From Microvirga zambiensis WSM3693 (lineage in GTDB: Bacteria > Pseudomonadota > Alphaproteobacteria > Rhizobiales > Beijerinckiaceae), in the NCBI RefSeq assembly GCF_016735695.1, contig NZ_JAERQD010000008.1:122354-186353 (forward strand): a stretch of 64,000 nt of DNA. Reading direction: 5' to 3'. A program made the translations under genes and the position numbers. The notes beneath the pieces are model-generated. The model was not told where the DNA came from. It searched no databases and worked only from the letters and a program-made list of their open reading frames with translations. This document shows positions 45,234 through 53,557 of the stretch, one piece after another. The number at the start of each line of letters is the position of its first letter. Position 1 is the first letter of the stretch.

Positions 45234-46204
45234 GACGCAGCCTTTACGCGAATGCGCGGATCGAGCTGGCCGTAGACCAGATCGACGACGAGATTGATCA
45301 GAACGAAGAGGAACACCACGAGGATCAGGTAAGCGACCATCACGGGACGGTCGAGCACCGTAATTGAATCGATGATGAGCTTGCCCATCCCCGGCCAGTT
45401 GAAGACGGTTTCCGTCACCACGGCGAACGCGAGCGTGGAGCCGAGCTCGAGTCCAAAGACCGTAACGATGGGGATGGAGATGTTCTTCAGAACGTGGAGC
45501 CCGACGACCTTGCTCTCGGACAGCCCCTGAGCGCGGGCGAAGCGCACATAGTCCGAGCTCATCACCTCGACCGTGCCTGCCCGCGTCAGGCGGATGAGGA
45601 GACCGAGCTTGAACAGGGCCAGGTTGAAGGCCGGCAAGATGATGTAGCTCCAGCCTTCGAGCGAGGTGATCGACAGGTTCATGCCGAGCACCTGGGTGGT
45701 CGGCCCGCGCCCGCCCGAGGGCAGCCAGCCGAGCTCGACCGCGAAGGTCATGATGAGGAGCAGGCCGACCCAGAAGCTGGGCACGCTGAAGCCGAGGACG
45801 GAAAAGGCCATGATGGCCTTGGCCGAAAGCGATTCCGGCTTGTAGCCGGACCACAGGCCAAGCGGGATGCCGACGCAAGTCGCGATCATCATGGCCGTGA
45901 GCGCCAGCTCCAGGGTTGCCGGGAAGCGCGACCAGATCAGGCTCAGCACGGGAAGGCGATAGATGAAGGACTCGCCGAGATCCCCGTGCAACATGTTGTT
46001 CATGAACACGAAGTACTGTTCGTACAGGGGACGGTCGAGGCCATAGCGGTGGATCAAAGCTTCGCGCAGGGCCTGATCTGATGCGGGATCGATCATCACG
46101 TCGATCGGATTGCCGATGGCATAGACGCCCAGGAACACGATGATCGACATGGCGATCACGACCATGAGCGCCTGCAGGACACGCTGAATAAGAAAACCGA
46201 TCAT
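45230..46204 (-). CDS. Peptide ABC transporter permease (DppB/OppB type)
   Basis: The protein has 324 residues from the ATG at 46204; the 20 residues before it in the open frame are not a DppB N-terminus. It opens MIGFLIQRVLQALMVVIAMS with the first membrane segment. The periplasmic stretch before segment two has HRYGLDRPLYEQYFVF, and the coupling loop VRFARAQGLSESKVVGLHVL. It lies 142 bases after the binding-protein gene, across a strong hairpin. Confidence 0.92.
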   Translation of the reverse strand: MIGFLIQRVLQALMVVIAMSIIVFLGVYAIGNPIDVMIDPASDQALREALIHRYGLDRPLYEQYFVFMNNMLHGDLGESFIYRLPVLSLIWSRFPATLELALTAMMIATCVGIPLGLWSGYKPESLSAKAIMAFSVLGFSVPSFWVGLLLIMTFAVELGWLPSGGRGPTTQVLGMNLSITSLEGWSYIILPAFNLALFKLGLLIRLTRAGTVEVMSSDYVRFARAQGLSESKVVGLHVLKNISIPIVTVFGLELGSTLAFAVVTETVFNWPGMGKLIIDSITVLDRPVMVAYLILVVFLFVLINLVVDLVYGQLDPRIRVKAAS

Positions 46205-46280
46205 GCTGTCTCGTGCAGGATGCTGCGTATGGAGGCATAGGGCACGAACGCCCCACCTCCGCAAGTCTCTTCAATCAAAG

Positions 46281-46312
46281 CATCCGGAGGGAAATCGCTT
46301 TCCCTCCGGATG
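46281..46312 (-). other. Perfect 14-base-pair hairpin between substrate-binding and permease genes
   Basis: CATCCGGAGGGAAA and TTTCCCTCCGGATG pair perfectly around TCGC (the sequence is read the same on either strand apart from the loop). It lies 34 bases after the binding-protein stop and 76 before the permease. No T run follows the right arm on the minus strand, so it likely stabilises the binding-protein message and reduces, rather than stops, downstream transcription. Confidence 0.7.
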
Positions 46313-46346
46313 AGCCGAGCAGCATTGCCCGGCGTGTTCATAACGA

Positions 46347-47927
46347 TCAGCTCTTCGGCTTGATCTCGTAGGCCAGAGTCTCCTGGTCGACGCGCGGCGG
46401 GATGGTGATTGCGCCCTTCTTCGCAGCCCAGACGGTCTGGATCTGAACCGTCGGGATCAGCGCGCGGTCGTTCATGGAAACCTCAGTCACCTTCTCGAAC
46501 AGAGCGCGGCGCTTCGTGTCGTCCATGGTGCGTGCGCCTTCCTGGAGCAGCTTGTCCACTTCCGGATTGGAGTAGCCCTGCTTGTTGAAGGCGCCGAGGC
46601 CGAGCTGCGGATCAGCGGTGTGCACCAGCGATCCATAGGTGTAGCTCGCCTCGCCCGTCAGCGTACCCCAGCCGCTCATCCACAGGGAGAACTCGCCCTT
46701 CTGCTGCGCGGGGAAGAACACGGTGCCGTTGAGGGCGTTCGCATTCACCTTCAGGCCGGCTCGAGCCCACATCTGCGAGAGCGCCTCGCACACCGCGCCA
46801 TCGCCCGGCAGGCGGTTGTTGGTGCAGTGGAAGTCGATCTCGAAGCCCTTAGGATAGCCCGCATCGGCGAGAAGCTGCTTGGCCTTTGCGAGATCGTAGG
46901 GGCGCTCCGGCAGGTTCTTGTTGCCACCGAAGAAATTAGACGGCATCAGCTGGTTCGCCGGACGGCCCAGACCCTCGAGCACGACGCGAACGAGCGTCTT
47001 GCGGTCGATGGCGAGATCCATGGCCTCGCGCACCTTCGGGTCGCGCAGCGGGTTGGCATCGATTTCCTTGCCGTCGACCTTCACCTTCCGCGGAAGGGTT
47101 TCCTTCACATTCGGCGTGAGGTTCAGGAAGTAGACCGAGTCGGCGACGAAGGTGTCGACCGACTTGTCCTTCTGCATTGCGGCGTAATCGGTCGCGGGCA
47201 CGTAGTTGACGAGGTCGACCTGGCCGGACTTCAACGCGGCCATGCGGGCCGGATCGCTCGGGATCTCCTTGCGGATCACCTTCTGCCAGGGCTGCTTCGC
47301 ACCCCAGTAGCTGTCGTTGCGCTCAAGGACCAGATCGCCCTTGGGCTCCCAGGACACGAACTTGTAAGGGCCGGTGCCGATGGCGGCCTTGCCGGAGTTG
47401 AACTGCTCGTTGCGGGCTTCCATGCCGACATTCTTCGACACCACGAAGAGACGGATGAAATCGTTCGGCAGGGTCGGAGCCGGAGCCTTGGTCTTCACGT
47501 GCAGGGTGTACTTGTCGGCGACCTTCGTCTCCGCCACCTGCTTCGTGTAGATCGTCATGCTCATCGGGCCGGTGACGACCGGGATGCGATCGATCGAGAA
47601 CTTCACGTCCTCGGCGGTCAGCTCGGAGCCGTCGTGGAATTTCACGCCCTCGCGGATCTTGAACTCCCAGGTGGTTTCGTCGATCGGCTTCCAGGAGGTG
47701 GCGAGGCCGGGCTTCAGCCCCAGGTTCTCGTCGGACATGACGAGCGTATCGAAGATGTGGCGCAGGGCCTCCGCCTGGCTGCCCAGGGTCGACCAATGCG
47801 GATCGATGGAATCGGGACCGGCGCGCAATCCCATGGTCAGGGTCTGTGCCGAAACCGAGCCGCCAAGGACGGTTCCGAGGACGAGAGCTGCAACGAGCGA
47901 TCCACCAAGCTTGAAGTTTTGTTTCAC
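46347..47927 (-). CDS. Peptide ABC transporter substrate-binding protein (SBP family 5)
   Basis: The protein has 526 residues from a GTG at 47927 preceded by GGGGA; no ATG fits better. A Sec signal peptide ends at GGSVSAQ. The mature start TLTMGLRAGPDSIDPHWSTL and EFKIREGVKFHDGSELTAED are the DppA/OppA landmarks. Cys residues in FHCTNN and AVCEALS may form a disulfide. It is the first gene of the minus-strand peptide operon and is divergent from its probable regulator, sharing the 96-base intergenic region with an operator-like palindrome. Confidence 0.93.
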   Translation of the reverse strand: MKQNFKLGGSLVAALVLGTVLGGSVSAQTLTMGLRAGPDSIDPHWSTLGSQAEALRHIFDTLVMSDENLGLKPGLATSWKPIDETTWEFKIREGVKFHDGSELTAEDVKFSIDRIPVVTGPMSMTIYTKQVAETKVADKYTLHVKTKAPAPTLPNDFIRLFVVSKNVGMEARNEQFNSGKAAIGTGPYKFVSWEPKGDLVLERNDSYWGAKQPWQKVIRKEIPSDPARMAALKSGQVDLVNYVPATDYAAMQKDKSVDTFVADSVYFLNLTPNVKETLPRKVKVDGKEIDANPLRDPKVREAMDLAIDRKTLVRVVLEGLGRPANQLMPSNFFGGNKNLPERPYDLAKAKQLLADAGYPKGFEIDFHCTNNRLPGDGAVCEALSQMWARAGLKVNANALNGTVFFPAQQKGEFSLWMSGWGTLTGEASYTYGSLVHTADPQLGLGAFNKQGYSNPEVDKLLQEGARTMDDTKRRALFEKVTEVSMNDRALIPTVQIQTVWAAKKGAITIPPRVDQETLAYEIKPKS

Positions 47928-47970
47928 TTCACTTCCCCTCTTGCTAAGACCCTGGCTTTTCGTCCAAGGT

Positions 47971-47988
47971 GTTCTTATCGATTAGAAC
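47971..47988. promoter_or_regulatory. Candidate operator of the GntR-like regulator
   Basis: GTTCTTATCGATTAGAAC is an inverted repeat with 8 of 9 paired positions, in the short region between the divergent substrate-binding gene and the regulator. Binding here could control both directions, which would make the two operons one regulon. Confidence 0.55.
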
Positions 47989-48023
47989 GGTAGGTCACCC
48001 GGCAAAGAAAAGTCAACAGCGCT

Positions 48024-49100
48024 GTGCCCAAACCCCAACCATCTCCTGACACTTATGAAGGCATCCGTTATAGCGGCACGGAACAGACGCCTGACGAGCG
48101 CATCCTCGCAGGCCTTGCAGGGGCGCTGGACCGCACTCTTCCCGTGCCGCTCGGCACGCAGCTGCGCGGTCTGATCGAGTTCGGAATTGCGCTTGGCGAA
48201 TTGCCGACCGGACAACGCCTGCCGTCGGTCCGCGAACTCGCGGAGCGCGCCGGCGTGGCGCATATGACCGTGGCGACCGTCTACCGGGAACTGCGCGAGG
48301 CCGGGCTCATCGAGGCGAAGCCGGGTGCGGGCACCTATGTGGGCGATGGACACAACAGCGATGGGCTGCGCTCCAACGCGATTCGAAAGATCCAGCGTCG
48401 GATCGAGACGCTCTTCAACGAAGCCGAGCAGCTCGGGCTTGCGCCGTCGGTCGTCTCATCGCTCGTGAATGCCCGCGCCGCACGCGGCCCGACGCCGACG
48501 CGGCCCCTGCGCCTCGTTATGGTTGGCAATTTCGTCGAGACGACGCAGCAATATGCCAATCGAATCCAGGAATATATCGGCTCCGACGACACCATCGTCG
48601 TCACGACCGTCGATGCGCTGCACGCGGGAGAATCCTTTCCCCTCCCCTGCGATATCTGTGTGACGCTCGCGCATCGCCGTGGCGAGGTCGAACACCTCGT
48701 CCCGAGCGGCATTCCCGTCGTGGGAATGAGCTTCATTCCCTCCGAAGAAACCCGTGCGCAGCTGGCGATGATCGATCCGATGGCGCGGGTGGGAATCATC
48801 TCGATCTTTCCCGAATTCACGGCCCTGATGAAACCGGGTGTGCTGCGCTTTGCGCCTCACGTGTCGGAGGTCGATGTGCGCCTGATCACCGCGCCCGATC
48901 TCGCGGCGTTCCTGTCTCAGGTCGATGTGGCGATCTATGCCAGCGGCGCAGAGGCGACCGTCAAGAAACTTCTGCCGCCGGATCGGCAGGCCATGGAATT
49001 CCGCTACGTGCCCGATCCGCATGCGATCCGCGCCACGCTGCTCCCGGTCATCGAGCGCCTGCGCTCATCCATCGTTTCGCAAGAGGAAATATCTTCATGA
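48024..49100 (+). CDS. GntR-type regulator with a C-terminal sensor-like domain
   Basis: The protein has 358 residues from a GTG at 48024. The winged-helix domain lies near residues 45-110 (GELPTGQRLPSVRELAERAG and MTVATVYRELREAGLIEAKP), the normal GntR pattern. The remainder (about 155-350), opening LRLVMVGNFVETTQQYANRI, looks like an alpha/beta ligand-binding domain of the periplasmic-binding-protein kind, as in the LacI-like or CovR-like GntR proteins; it is not FadR, HutC or MocR. The following creatininase gene starts in its stop codon (ATGA). The ligand is presumably the transported compound or a product of it. Confidence 0.85.
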   Translation: MPKPQPSPDTYEGIRYSGTEQTPDERILAGLAGALDRTLPVPLGTQLRGLIEFGIALGELPTGQRLPSVRELAERAGVAHMTVATVYRELREAGLIEAKPGAGTYVGDGHNSDGLRSNAIRKIQRRIETLFNEAEQLGLAPSVVSSLVNARAARGPTPTRPLRLVMVGNFVETTQQYANRIQEYIGSDDTIVVTTVDALHAGESFPLPCDICVTLAHRRGEVEHLVPSGIPVVGMSFIPSEETRAQLAMIDPMARVGIISIFPEFTALMKPGVLRFAPHVSEVDVRLITAPDLAAFLSQVDVAIYASGAEATVKKLLPPDRQAMEFRYVPDPHAIRATLLPVIERLRSSIVSQEEISS

Positions 49101-49792
49101 AAATCAGTGAGATGAACTGGCTTCAGGTGGAACAATACCTGAAGACGGATGATCGCGCCGTCGTTCCGCTCGGCTGCACGGAGCAGCACGCCTACTTAAG
49201 CCTGTCCGTCGACAGCATCCTGGCGGAGCGCGTGGCCTCGGAGGCGGCGGCACCGACAGGCGTTCCGGTATTCCCCGTTCAGGCCTACGGCATCACACCC
49301 TACTTCATGGCCTATCCGGGCACGATCTCGCTGAAGGCGGACACCTATCTGCGGATCATCACCGACATTCTCGACTCCCTGAAGCGCACGGGCTTCCGCC
49401 GAATCCTCTTCGTCAACGGCCATGGCGGAAACACGCCGGGCCAGACGGCCGCGATCGAGTGGATGGGCGCGAATCCGGACTGCCGGGTGAAATTCCACAA
49501 TTGGTGGAATGCACCAAAAACCTTCGAGAAGGTGAAGCAGATCGACCCGGTTGCTTCTCACGCCTCCTGGATGGAGAACTTCCCCTGGACCCGCCTGCCC
49601 GGCATCGAGCAACCTTCTCACCAGAAGCCGATGGTTGACCTCGAGCGCATGCGGACATTCGACCCTGAGGGCGTCCGCGAGATTCTGCAGGAGGGCAATT
49701 TCGGCGGCTATTTCCAGCGTTCCGACGAGGACATGAACGCCATCTGGTCGGTGGCCATCGACGAAACCCGCGCGCTGATCGAGACCTGGTGA
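49097..49792 (+). CDS. Creatininase family amidohydrolase
   Basis: The 231-residue protein carries the metal-site motifs of the creatininase family: VPLGCTEQHAYLSLSVDS (Glu29, His31, Asp39) and FVNGHGGNT (His109, Asn112). Members open cyclic amides (creatinine), cleave formamides, or mature peptides (mycofactocin MftE). In the usual motif EQHGxHLPLxTD a His replaces the Leu/Tyr segment seen here, so one metal ligand may differ and the substrate is likely not creatinine. The gene is translationally coupled on both sides. Confidence 0.85.
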   Translation: MKISEMNWLQVEQYLKTDDRAVVPLGCTEQHAYLSLSVDSILAERVASEAAAPTGVPVFPVQAYGITPYFMAYPGTISLKADTYLRIITDILDSLKRTGFRRILFVNGHGGNTPGQTAAIEWMGANPDCRVKFHNWWNAPKTFEKVKQIDPVASHASWMENFPWTRLPGIEQPSHQKPMVDLERMRTFDPEGVREILQEGNFGGYFQRSDEDMNAIWSVAIDETRALIETW

Positions 49793-50808
49793 TGAACGAG
49801 AACACGATTCTGATCTGGGGCGCCGGCGCCATCGGCGGCACGCTCGGCGCCTATCTCGCCCGCGCCGGCGAGGACGTGCTCCTCGTCGATATCGTCGAGC
49901 CGCATGTGGAGGCCATGAAGAAGGATGGCCTCCTCATCGAAGGACCCGTCGAGACTTTCCGCCAGTCGGTGAAGGCTGCGTTGCCGGGCGAGGTCACAGG
50001 CCGTTTCAAGCGCATCATCCTCGCCGTCAAGGCTCATCATACCCGCGATGCAGTGCGCGCGTTGAAGCCGTATCTCGCGGAGAACGGCACCGTTCTCTCT
50101 GCGCAGAACGGCCTCAACGAGATCGTCATCGCAGAGGAAGTCGGCAACGACCGGACTGTAGGCTGCTTCGTCAATTTCGGCGCGGATTGGCTGGAGCCGG
50201 GACGCATCCTCTTCGGCAACCGGGCGGCGGTGGCCGTCGGCGGCCTCGACGGAAAGGCTACCGACGCGGTGCGCGACTATCATCGCCTGCTGTCGATCTT
50301 CGAGCCGAAGGCGGTGCTCACCGACAACATCTGGGGCTATCTCTGGGGCAAGCTCGGATACGGCTCGCTGCTCTTCGCAACGGCGCTGACCAACGCGTCC
50401 ATGTCCGAGAACCTCGCCTCCGAGCGCCACTTTCCGGTCTATCATCGTCTCGGTCAGGAGGTGATGGCGGTGGCGAAGGCGCGCGGCGTAAAGCCTCTCG
50501 GCTTCAACGGCTTCGACCCGGATGCTTTCATGCCAGGAGCGGATGAGGCAGCGGCGCGCCGCTCGGTCGCCGACATGGCGGAGTTCAATCGGCATACCGC
50601 CAAGACCCATTCCGGCATCTGGCGCGATCTTGCGGTGCGCAAGCGCAAGACCGAGGTCGATGCACAGATTGCGATCATCGGCACCCTAGGCAAGGAGGCC
50701 GGAATCCCGACGCCCGCCATCGACAGGATGGTCGCCCTGATCCACGACATCGAGGACGGGCGGCGCGAACAGTCCTGGTCTACACTCGACGAGATGTTGA
50801 AGCTATGA
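49792..50808 (+). CDS. Ketopantoate reductase-like (ApbA/PanE family) oxidoreductase
   Basis: The protein has 338 residues from the ATG at 49792, in a TGATG overlap with the creatininase gene. The N-terminal Rossmann loop is ILIWGAGAIGGTLGAYLARAG; the C-terminal helical domain shows GYLWGKLGYGSLLFATALTN, where PanE proteins have the catalytic Lys. The family reduces 2-ketopantoate or similar 2-oxo acids with NADPH. Given the hydrolases around it, it may act on a 2-oxo or 2-hydroxy acid released from the substrate, rather than in pantothenate synthesis. That is inference. Confidence 0.85.
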   Translation: MNENTILIWGAGAIGGTLGAYLARAGEDVLLVDIVEPHVEAMKKDGLLIEGPVETFRQSVKAALPGEVTGRFKRIILAVKAHHTRDAVRALKPYLAENGTVLSAQNGLNEIVIAEEVGNDRTVGCFVNFGADWLEPGRILFGNRAAVAVGGLDGKATDAVRDYHRLLSIFEPKAVLTDNIWGYLWGKLGYGSLLFATALTNASMSENLASERHFPVYHRLGQEVMAVAKARGVKPLGFNGFDPDAFMPGADEAAARRSVADMAEFNRHTAKTHSGIWRDLAVRKRKTEVDAQIAIIGTLGKEAGIPTPAIDRMVALIHDIEDGRREQSWSTLDEMLKL

Positions 50809-51560
50809 AACTCGACTTCACCAACCGCCGCGTTGCGGTGACTGGAGCGGCGCAGGGGATCGGCCGCACCATCGTCCAGTCCCTCGCGGCAGAGGGCGCC
50901 CATGTGTGGGCGCTCGACATGGACGAGGCCGGTCTGCGTGTGGCTGCGGAAGCGGGTGCGAAGGCAACCCGTACGCTCGATCTTGCGGATCGTGCCGAAG
51001 TCGGCCGTATCTTCGACGAGATGGCGGAAAACATCGGCGGCATCGACATCCTCGTCAATTGCGCCGGCGGCGTTCGCGGGCAGGTGGCGAAGCCCGTTGA
51101 GGAGGTGAGCGAGCAGGACTGGCTCGTGCTCTTCGAAGCGAATGTGCACGGCGCCTTCTGGTGCTCGCAAGCCGCAGCACCGCATATGAAGCGCCAGAAA
51201 TTCGGCCGTATCGTCAACATCTCGTCCGGCGCCGGTCTCCGACCGAGCCTGACCGGTATCCAGGCCTATACCGCCTCGAAGCATGCGCTTGTCGGACTGA
51301 CCAAGCAGCTCAGCTTCGAGCTTGGCCCATTCGGGGTGACCGTCAACAGCGTGGCTCCCGGCTTCGTGCTCTCCAACCCCGCCACCCAACGGCAATGGGA
51401 GAGCTATGGACCGGAAGGTCAGGCGCGTCTGGTGGAAAGCATTCACACGCGGCGGCTCGGACATCCGCAGGATATCGCGAATGCCGTGATGTTTCTGGCT
51501 TCGGACGCGGCAGGCTGGATATCCGGCCAGATCATCTCCGCCGACGGCGGGCGTTCCTGA
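50805..51560 (+). CDS. SDR family oxidoreductase (classical)
   Basis: The 251-residue protein has the cofactor motif VTGAAQGIGRT near residues 12-22, NCAGG near 84, and the active-site pair in AYTASKHALVG (Tyr-x3-Lys). The Ser partner is in VNISSGAG. It ends with the usual ISADGGRS. The acidic residue in ALDMDEA after strand two suggests NAD rather than NADP. It overlaps the PanE-like gene by four bases. The substrate should be a hydroxyl or keto intermediate of the same pathway. Confidence 0.9.
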   Translation: MKLDFTNRRVAVTGAAQGIGRTIVQSLAAEGAHVWALDMDEAGLRVAAEAGAKATRTLDLADRAEVGRIFDEMAENIGGIDILVNCAGGVRGQVAKPVEEVSEQDWLVLFEANVHGAFWCSQAAAPHMKRQKFGRIVNISSGAGLRPSLTGIQAYTASKHALVGLTKQLSFELGPFGVTVNSVAPGFVLSNPATQRQWESYGPEGQARLVESIHTRRLGHPQDIANAVMFLASDAAGWISGQIISADGGRS

Positions 51561-51602
51561 TTGCGACCCCGATACGATTTGAGACAAGGAATTTAGAGCA
51601 CC

Positions 51603-52499
51603 ATGGACGAAATGAGCAGCCAGCCCTGGACCTGGGACGAGCAGACGTGGCGGAGCAAAGTGGATCACGTCCGCGCGGGGCGATCGATGAAGCCGGGCAA
51701 GTGGAAGAACGGCGCCCGCTGCGCCGTTGCCCTGTCCTTCGACGCTGACCATGAGACGAACGAGCTTCGCGACGGCGGAAAATCCATCGGGCGCATGTCC
51801 CAGGGCCAGTACGGCAACCGCCAGGGCGTGCCGCGCATCCTGAGCGCGCTCGCCAAATACGACGCCAAGGCAACCTTTTTCGTACCGGCCGTTGCTGCAC
51901 TCCTCTACCCGGATGAACAGCGCCGCGTCGTCGCGGAGGGGCATGAGGTCGGCATCCATGGCTGGATCCACGAGCTCAACAGCCAACTGCCCTATGAAAT
52001 CGAGCGCGACCTGATGTTCCGCTCGGCCGATACTCTGGAGAAGATCACGGGCGTCCGACCGGTGGGTCTGCGCACGCCCTCATGGGATTTCAGCCCCACC
52101 ACCCTTCGGATCGAGCGCGAACTCGGCCTCCTCTACGATTCATCCCTCATGGCCGATGACGATCCTTATGAGCTGGTCGAGAAAGGCGAGCCGACCGGCA
52201 TCGTCGAACTCCCCGTCGAGTGGATCCGCGACGATGCGGTGTATTTCAACATGCACCGCTTCAACGGCCTGCGGCCGCACACGCCGCCAACGGCAGTCTT
52301 CGACATCTTCCTCCGCGAATTCGAGCGGGCTTACGAGGAAGGCGGTCTCTTCCTGCTCACCATGCATCCGCATGTGACCGGCTACCGTTCACGGATCTGG
52401 ATCCTCGAGAAGCTGCTGGAGGAATTCGCGCGGCGCTCGGATATTTGGATCGCCACTCATGCGGAGATTGCAGCCTTCGTGAAGGCGGAGTGCGCCTGA
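51603..52499 (+). CDS. Polysaccharide deacetylase family hydrolase (PuuE/allantoinase-like)
   Basis: The 298-residue protein has the NodB-type fold: CAVALSFDADHETNEL holds the two aspartates of the family start, HEVGIHGWIHE the His-x3-His-like metal site, and LRTPSWDFSPTT the later loop. The version SFDADHE with an extra N-terminal arm is seen in proteins that hydrolyse cyclic or linear amides (such as PuuE allantoinase) rather than sugar polymers. No signal peptide is present, so it acts in the cytoplasm. It is 42 bases after the SDR gene and coupled to the next gene (TGATG). Confidence 0.85.
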   Translation: MDEMSSQPWTWDEQTWRSKVDHVRAGRSMKPGKWKNGARCAVALSFDADHETNELRDGGKSIGRMSQGQYGNRQGVPRILSALAKYDAKATFFVPAVAALLYPDEQRRVVAEGHEVGIHGWIHELNSQLPYEIERDLMFRSADTLEKITGVRPVGLRTPSWDFSPTTLRIERELGLLYDSSLMADDDPYELVEKGEPTGIVELPVEWIRDDAVYFNMHRFNGLRPHTPPTAVFDIFLREFERAYEEGGLFLLTMHPHVTGYRSRIWILEKLLEEFARRSDIWIATHAEIAAFVKAECA

Positions 52500-53554
52500 T
52501 GACGCGCCCTGCCCGCGCTCGGGATGCCGGCCTTGCCTGTGGCGCACTGACCGCAGGCGAGCTCAACAGCATCGCCGATGTGCCGGGCGTGCGCGTCGGC
52601 CACCGCACCCTGATCGAGGGGGAGGTTCGCACGGGCGTGACCGCCGTGATCCCGCACGAAGGCAATCTCTATCGCGAGAAGCCCGTTGCCGCGGTTCACG
52701 TTCTGAACGGCTTCGGCAAGAGTGTGGGTCTCGTGCAGGTCGAGGAACTCGGCACGATCGAGACGCCGATTCTCCTGACCAACACCCTGTCGGTCGGCAC
52801 CTGCTGCACCGCCCTGGTGCGTCACGCCATCGAACACAATCCGGATATCGGCCGCGAGACGGCCACCGTGAACCCGCTGGTGTTCGAGTGCAACGACGGC
52901 TACTTGAACGATATCCAGGCGCTGTCCGTGACCGAAGACCACGCCCGCGCGGCGATCGCTGCTGCCGCATCCCGATTCGATGTCGGCGCGGTCGGCGCCG
53001 GATGCGGCATGAGCACGTTCGGCTTCAAGGGTGGCATCGGGACGTCGTCGCGGAGGCTGGAACTCGACGACAAGAGTTATCATCTCGGTGTGCTCGTCCT
53101 CTCCAATTTCGGCCGCGCGGGCGACCTGCGTTTGCCCGACGGCAGAATTGTCGCACCGTTCAGGAAGCAGGCCGAGCGGAGCGATCCCGAAAAGGGCTCG
53201 ATCATCATCATTGCGGCAACAGATATTCCGCTCAGCGACAGGCAGCTCAAGCGCATCATCCGCCGCTCGGGCGTCGGACTCGCGCGACTGGGGTCGTTCT
53301 GGGGCCACGGCAGCGGCGATATCGCGCTCGGCTTTACCACCGCCAATGTGATCGCACATGATGAGATGGCAGATATCGTCGGCTGCCGCATCCTCAATGA
53401 GAGCCGGATCGATCACCTGTTCGAGGCCATGGCCGATGCGACGCAGGAAGCCGTCCTCGATGCACTCGTCGCCGCAGGTTCCATGACCGGCCGCAACGGA
53501 CATAGCCGCCCTGCTCTTCTCGATGTTTTGAACTCCCCACTCTCGGACGCATAA
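52499..53554 (+). CDS. P1 family aminopeptidase (DmpA/BapA type)
   Basis: The protein has 351 residues from the ATG at 52499 that overlaps the previous stop. The P1 family self-cleaves before a serine that becomes the nucleophile; here this should be Ser234 in KGSIIIIAATDIPLS. The N-terminal part has NSIADVPGVRVGH and the FECNDGYLND region. Known members (DmpA, BapA) remove N-terminal D- or beta-amino acids as well as L-residues from peptides. Beside an isoaspartyl peptidase, a substrate with a beta- or isopeptide bond is plausible. No signal peptide is visible. Confidence 0.9.
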   Translation: MTRPARARDAGLACGALTAGELNSIADVPGVRVGHRTLIEGEVRTGVTAVIPHEGNLYREKPVAAVHVLNGFGKSVGLVQVEELGTIETPILLTNTLSVGTCCTALVRHAIEHNPDIGRETATVNPLVFECNDGYLNDIQALSVTEDHARAAIAAAASRFDVGAVGAGCGMSTFGFKGGIGTSSRRLELDDKSYHLGVLVLSNFGRAGDLRLPDGRIVAPFRKQAERSDPEKGSIIIIAATDIPLSDRQLKRIIRRSGVGLARLGSFWGHGSGDIALGFTTANVIAHDEMADIVGCRILNESRIDHLFEAMADATQEAVLDALVAAGSMTGRNGHSRPALLDVLNSPLSDA

Positions 53555-53557
53555 CCT

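Noticed and set aside
45234..46274. N-terminal extension of the DppC-type frame, which would give a 650-residue protein
   Set aside because: This part lies opposite in frame to the DppB-type gene with normal membrane segments; the ATG at 45233 gives a protein of normal length.
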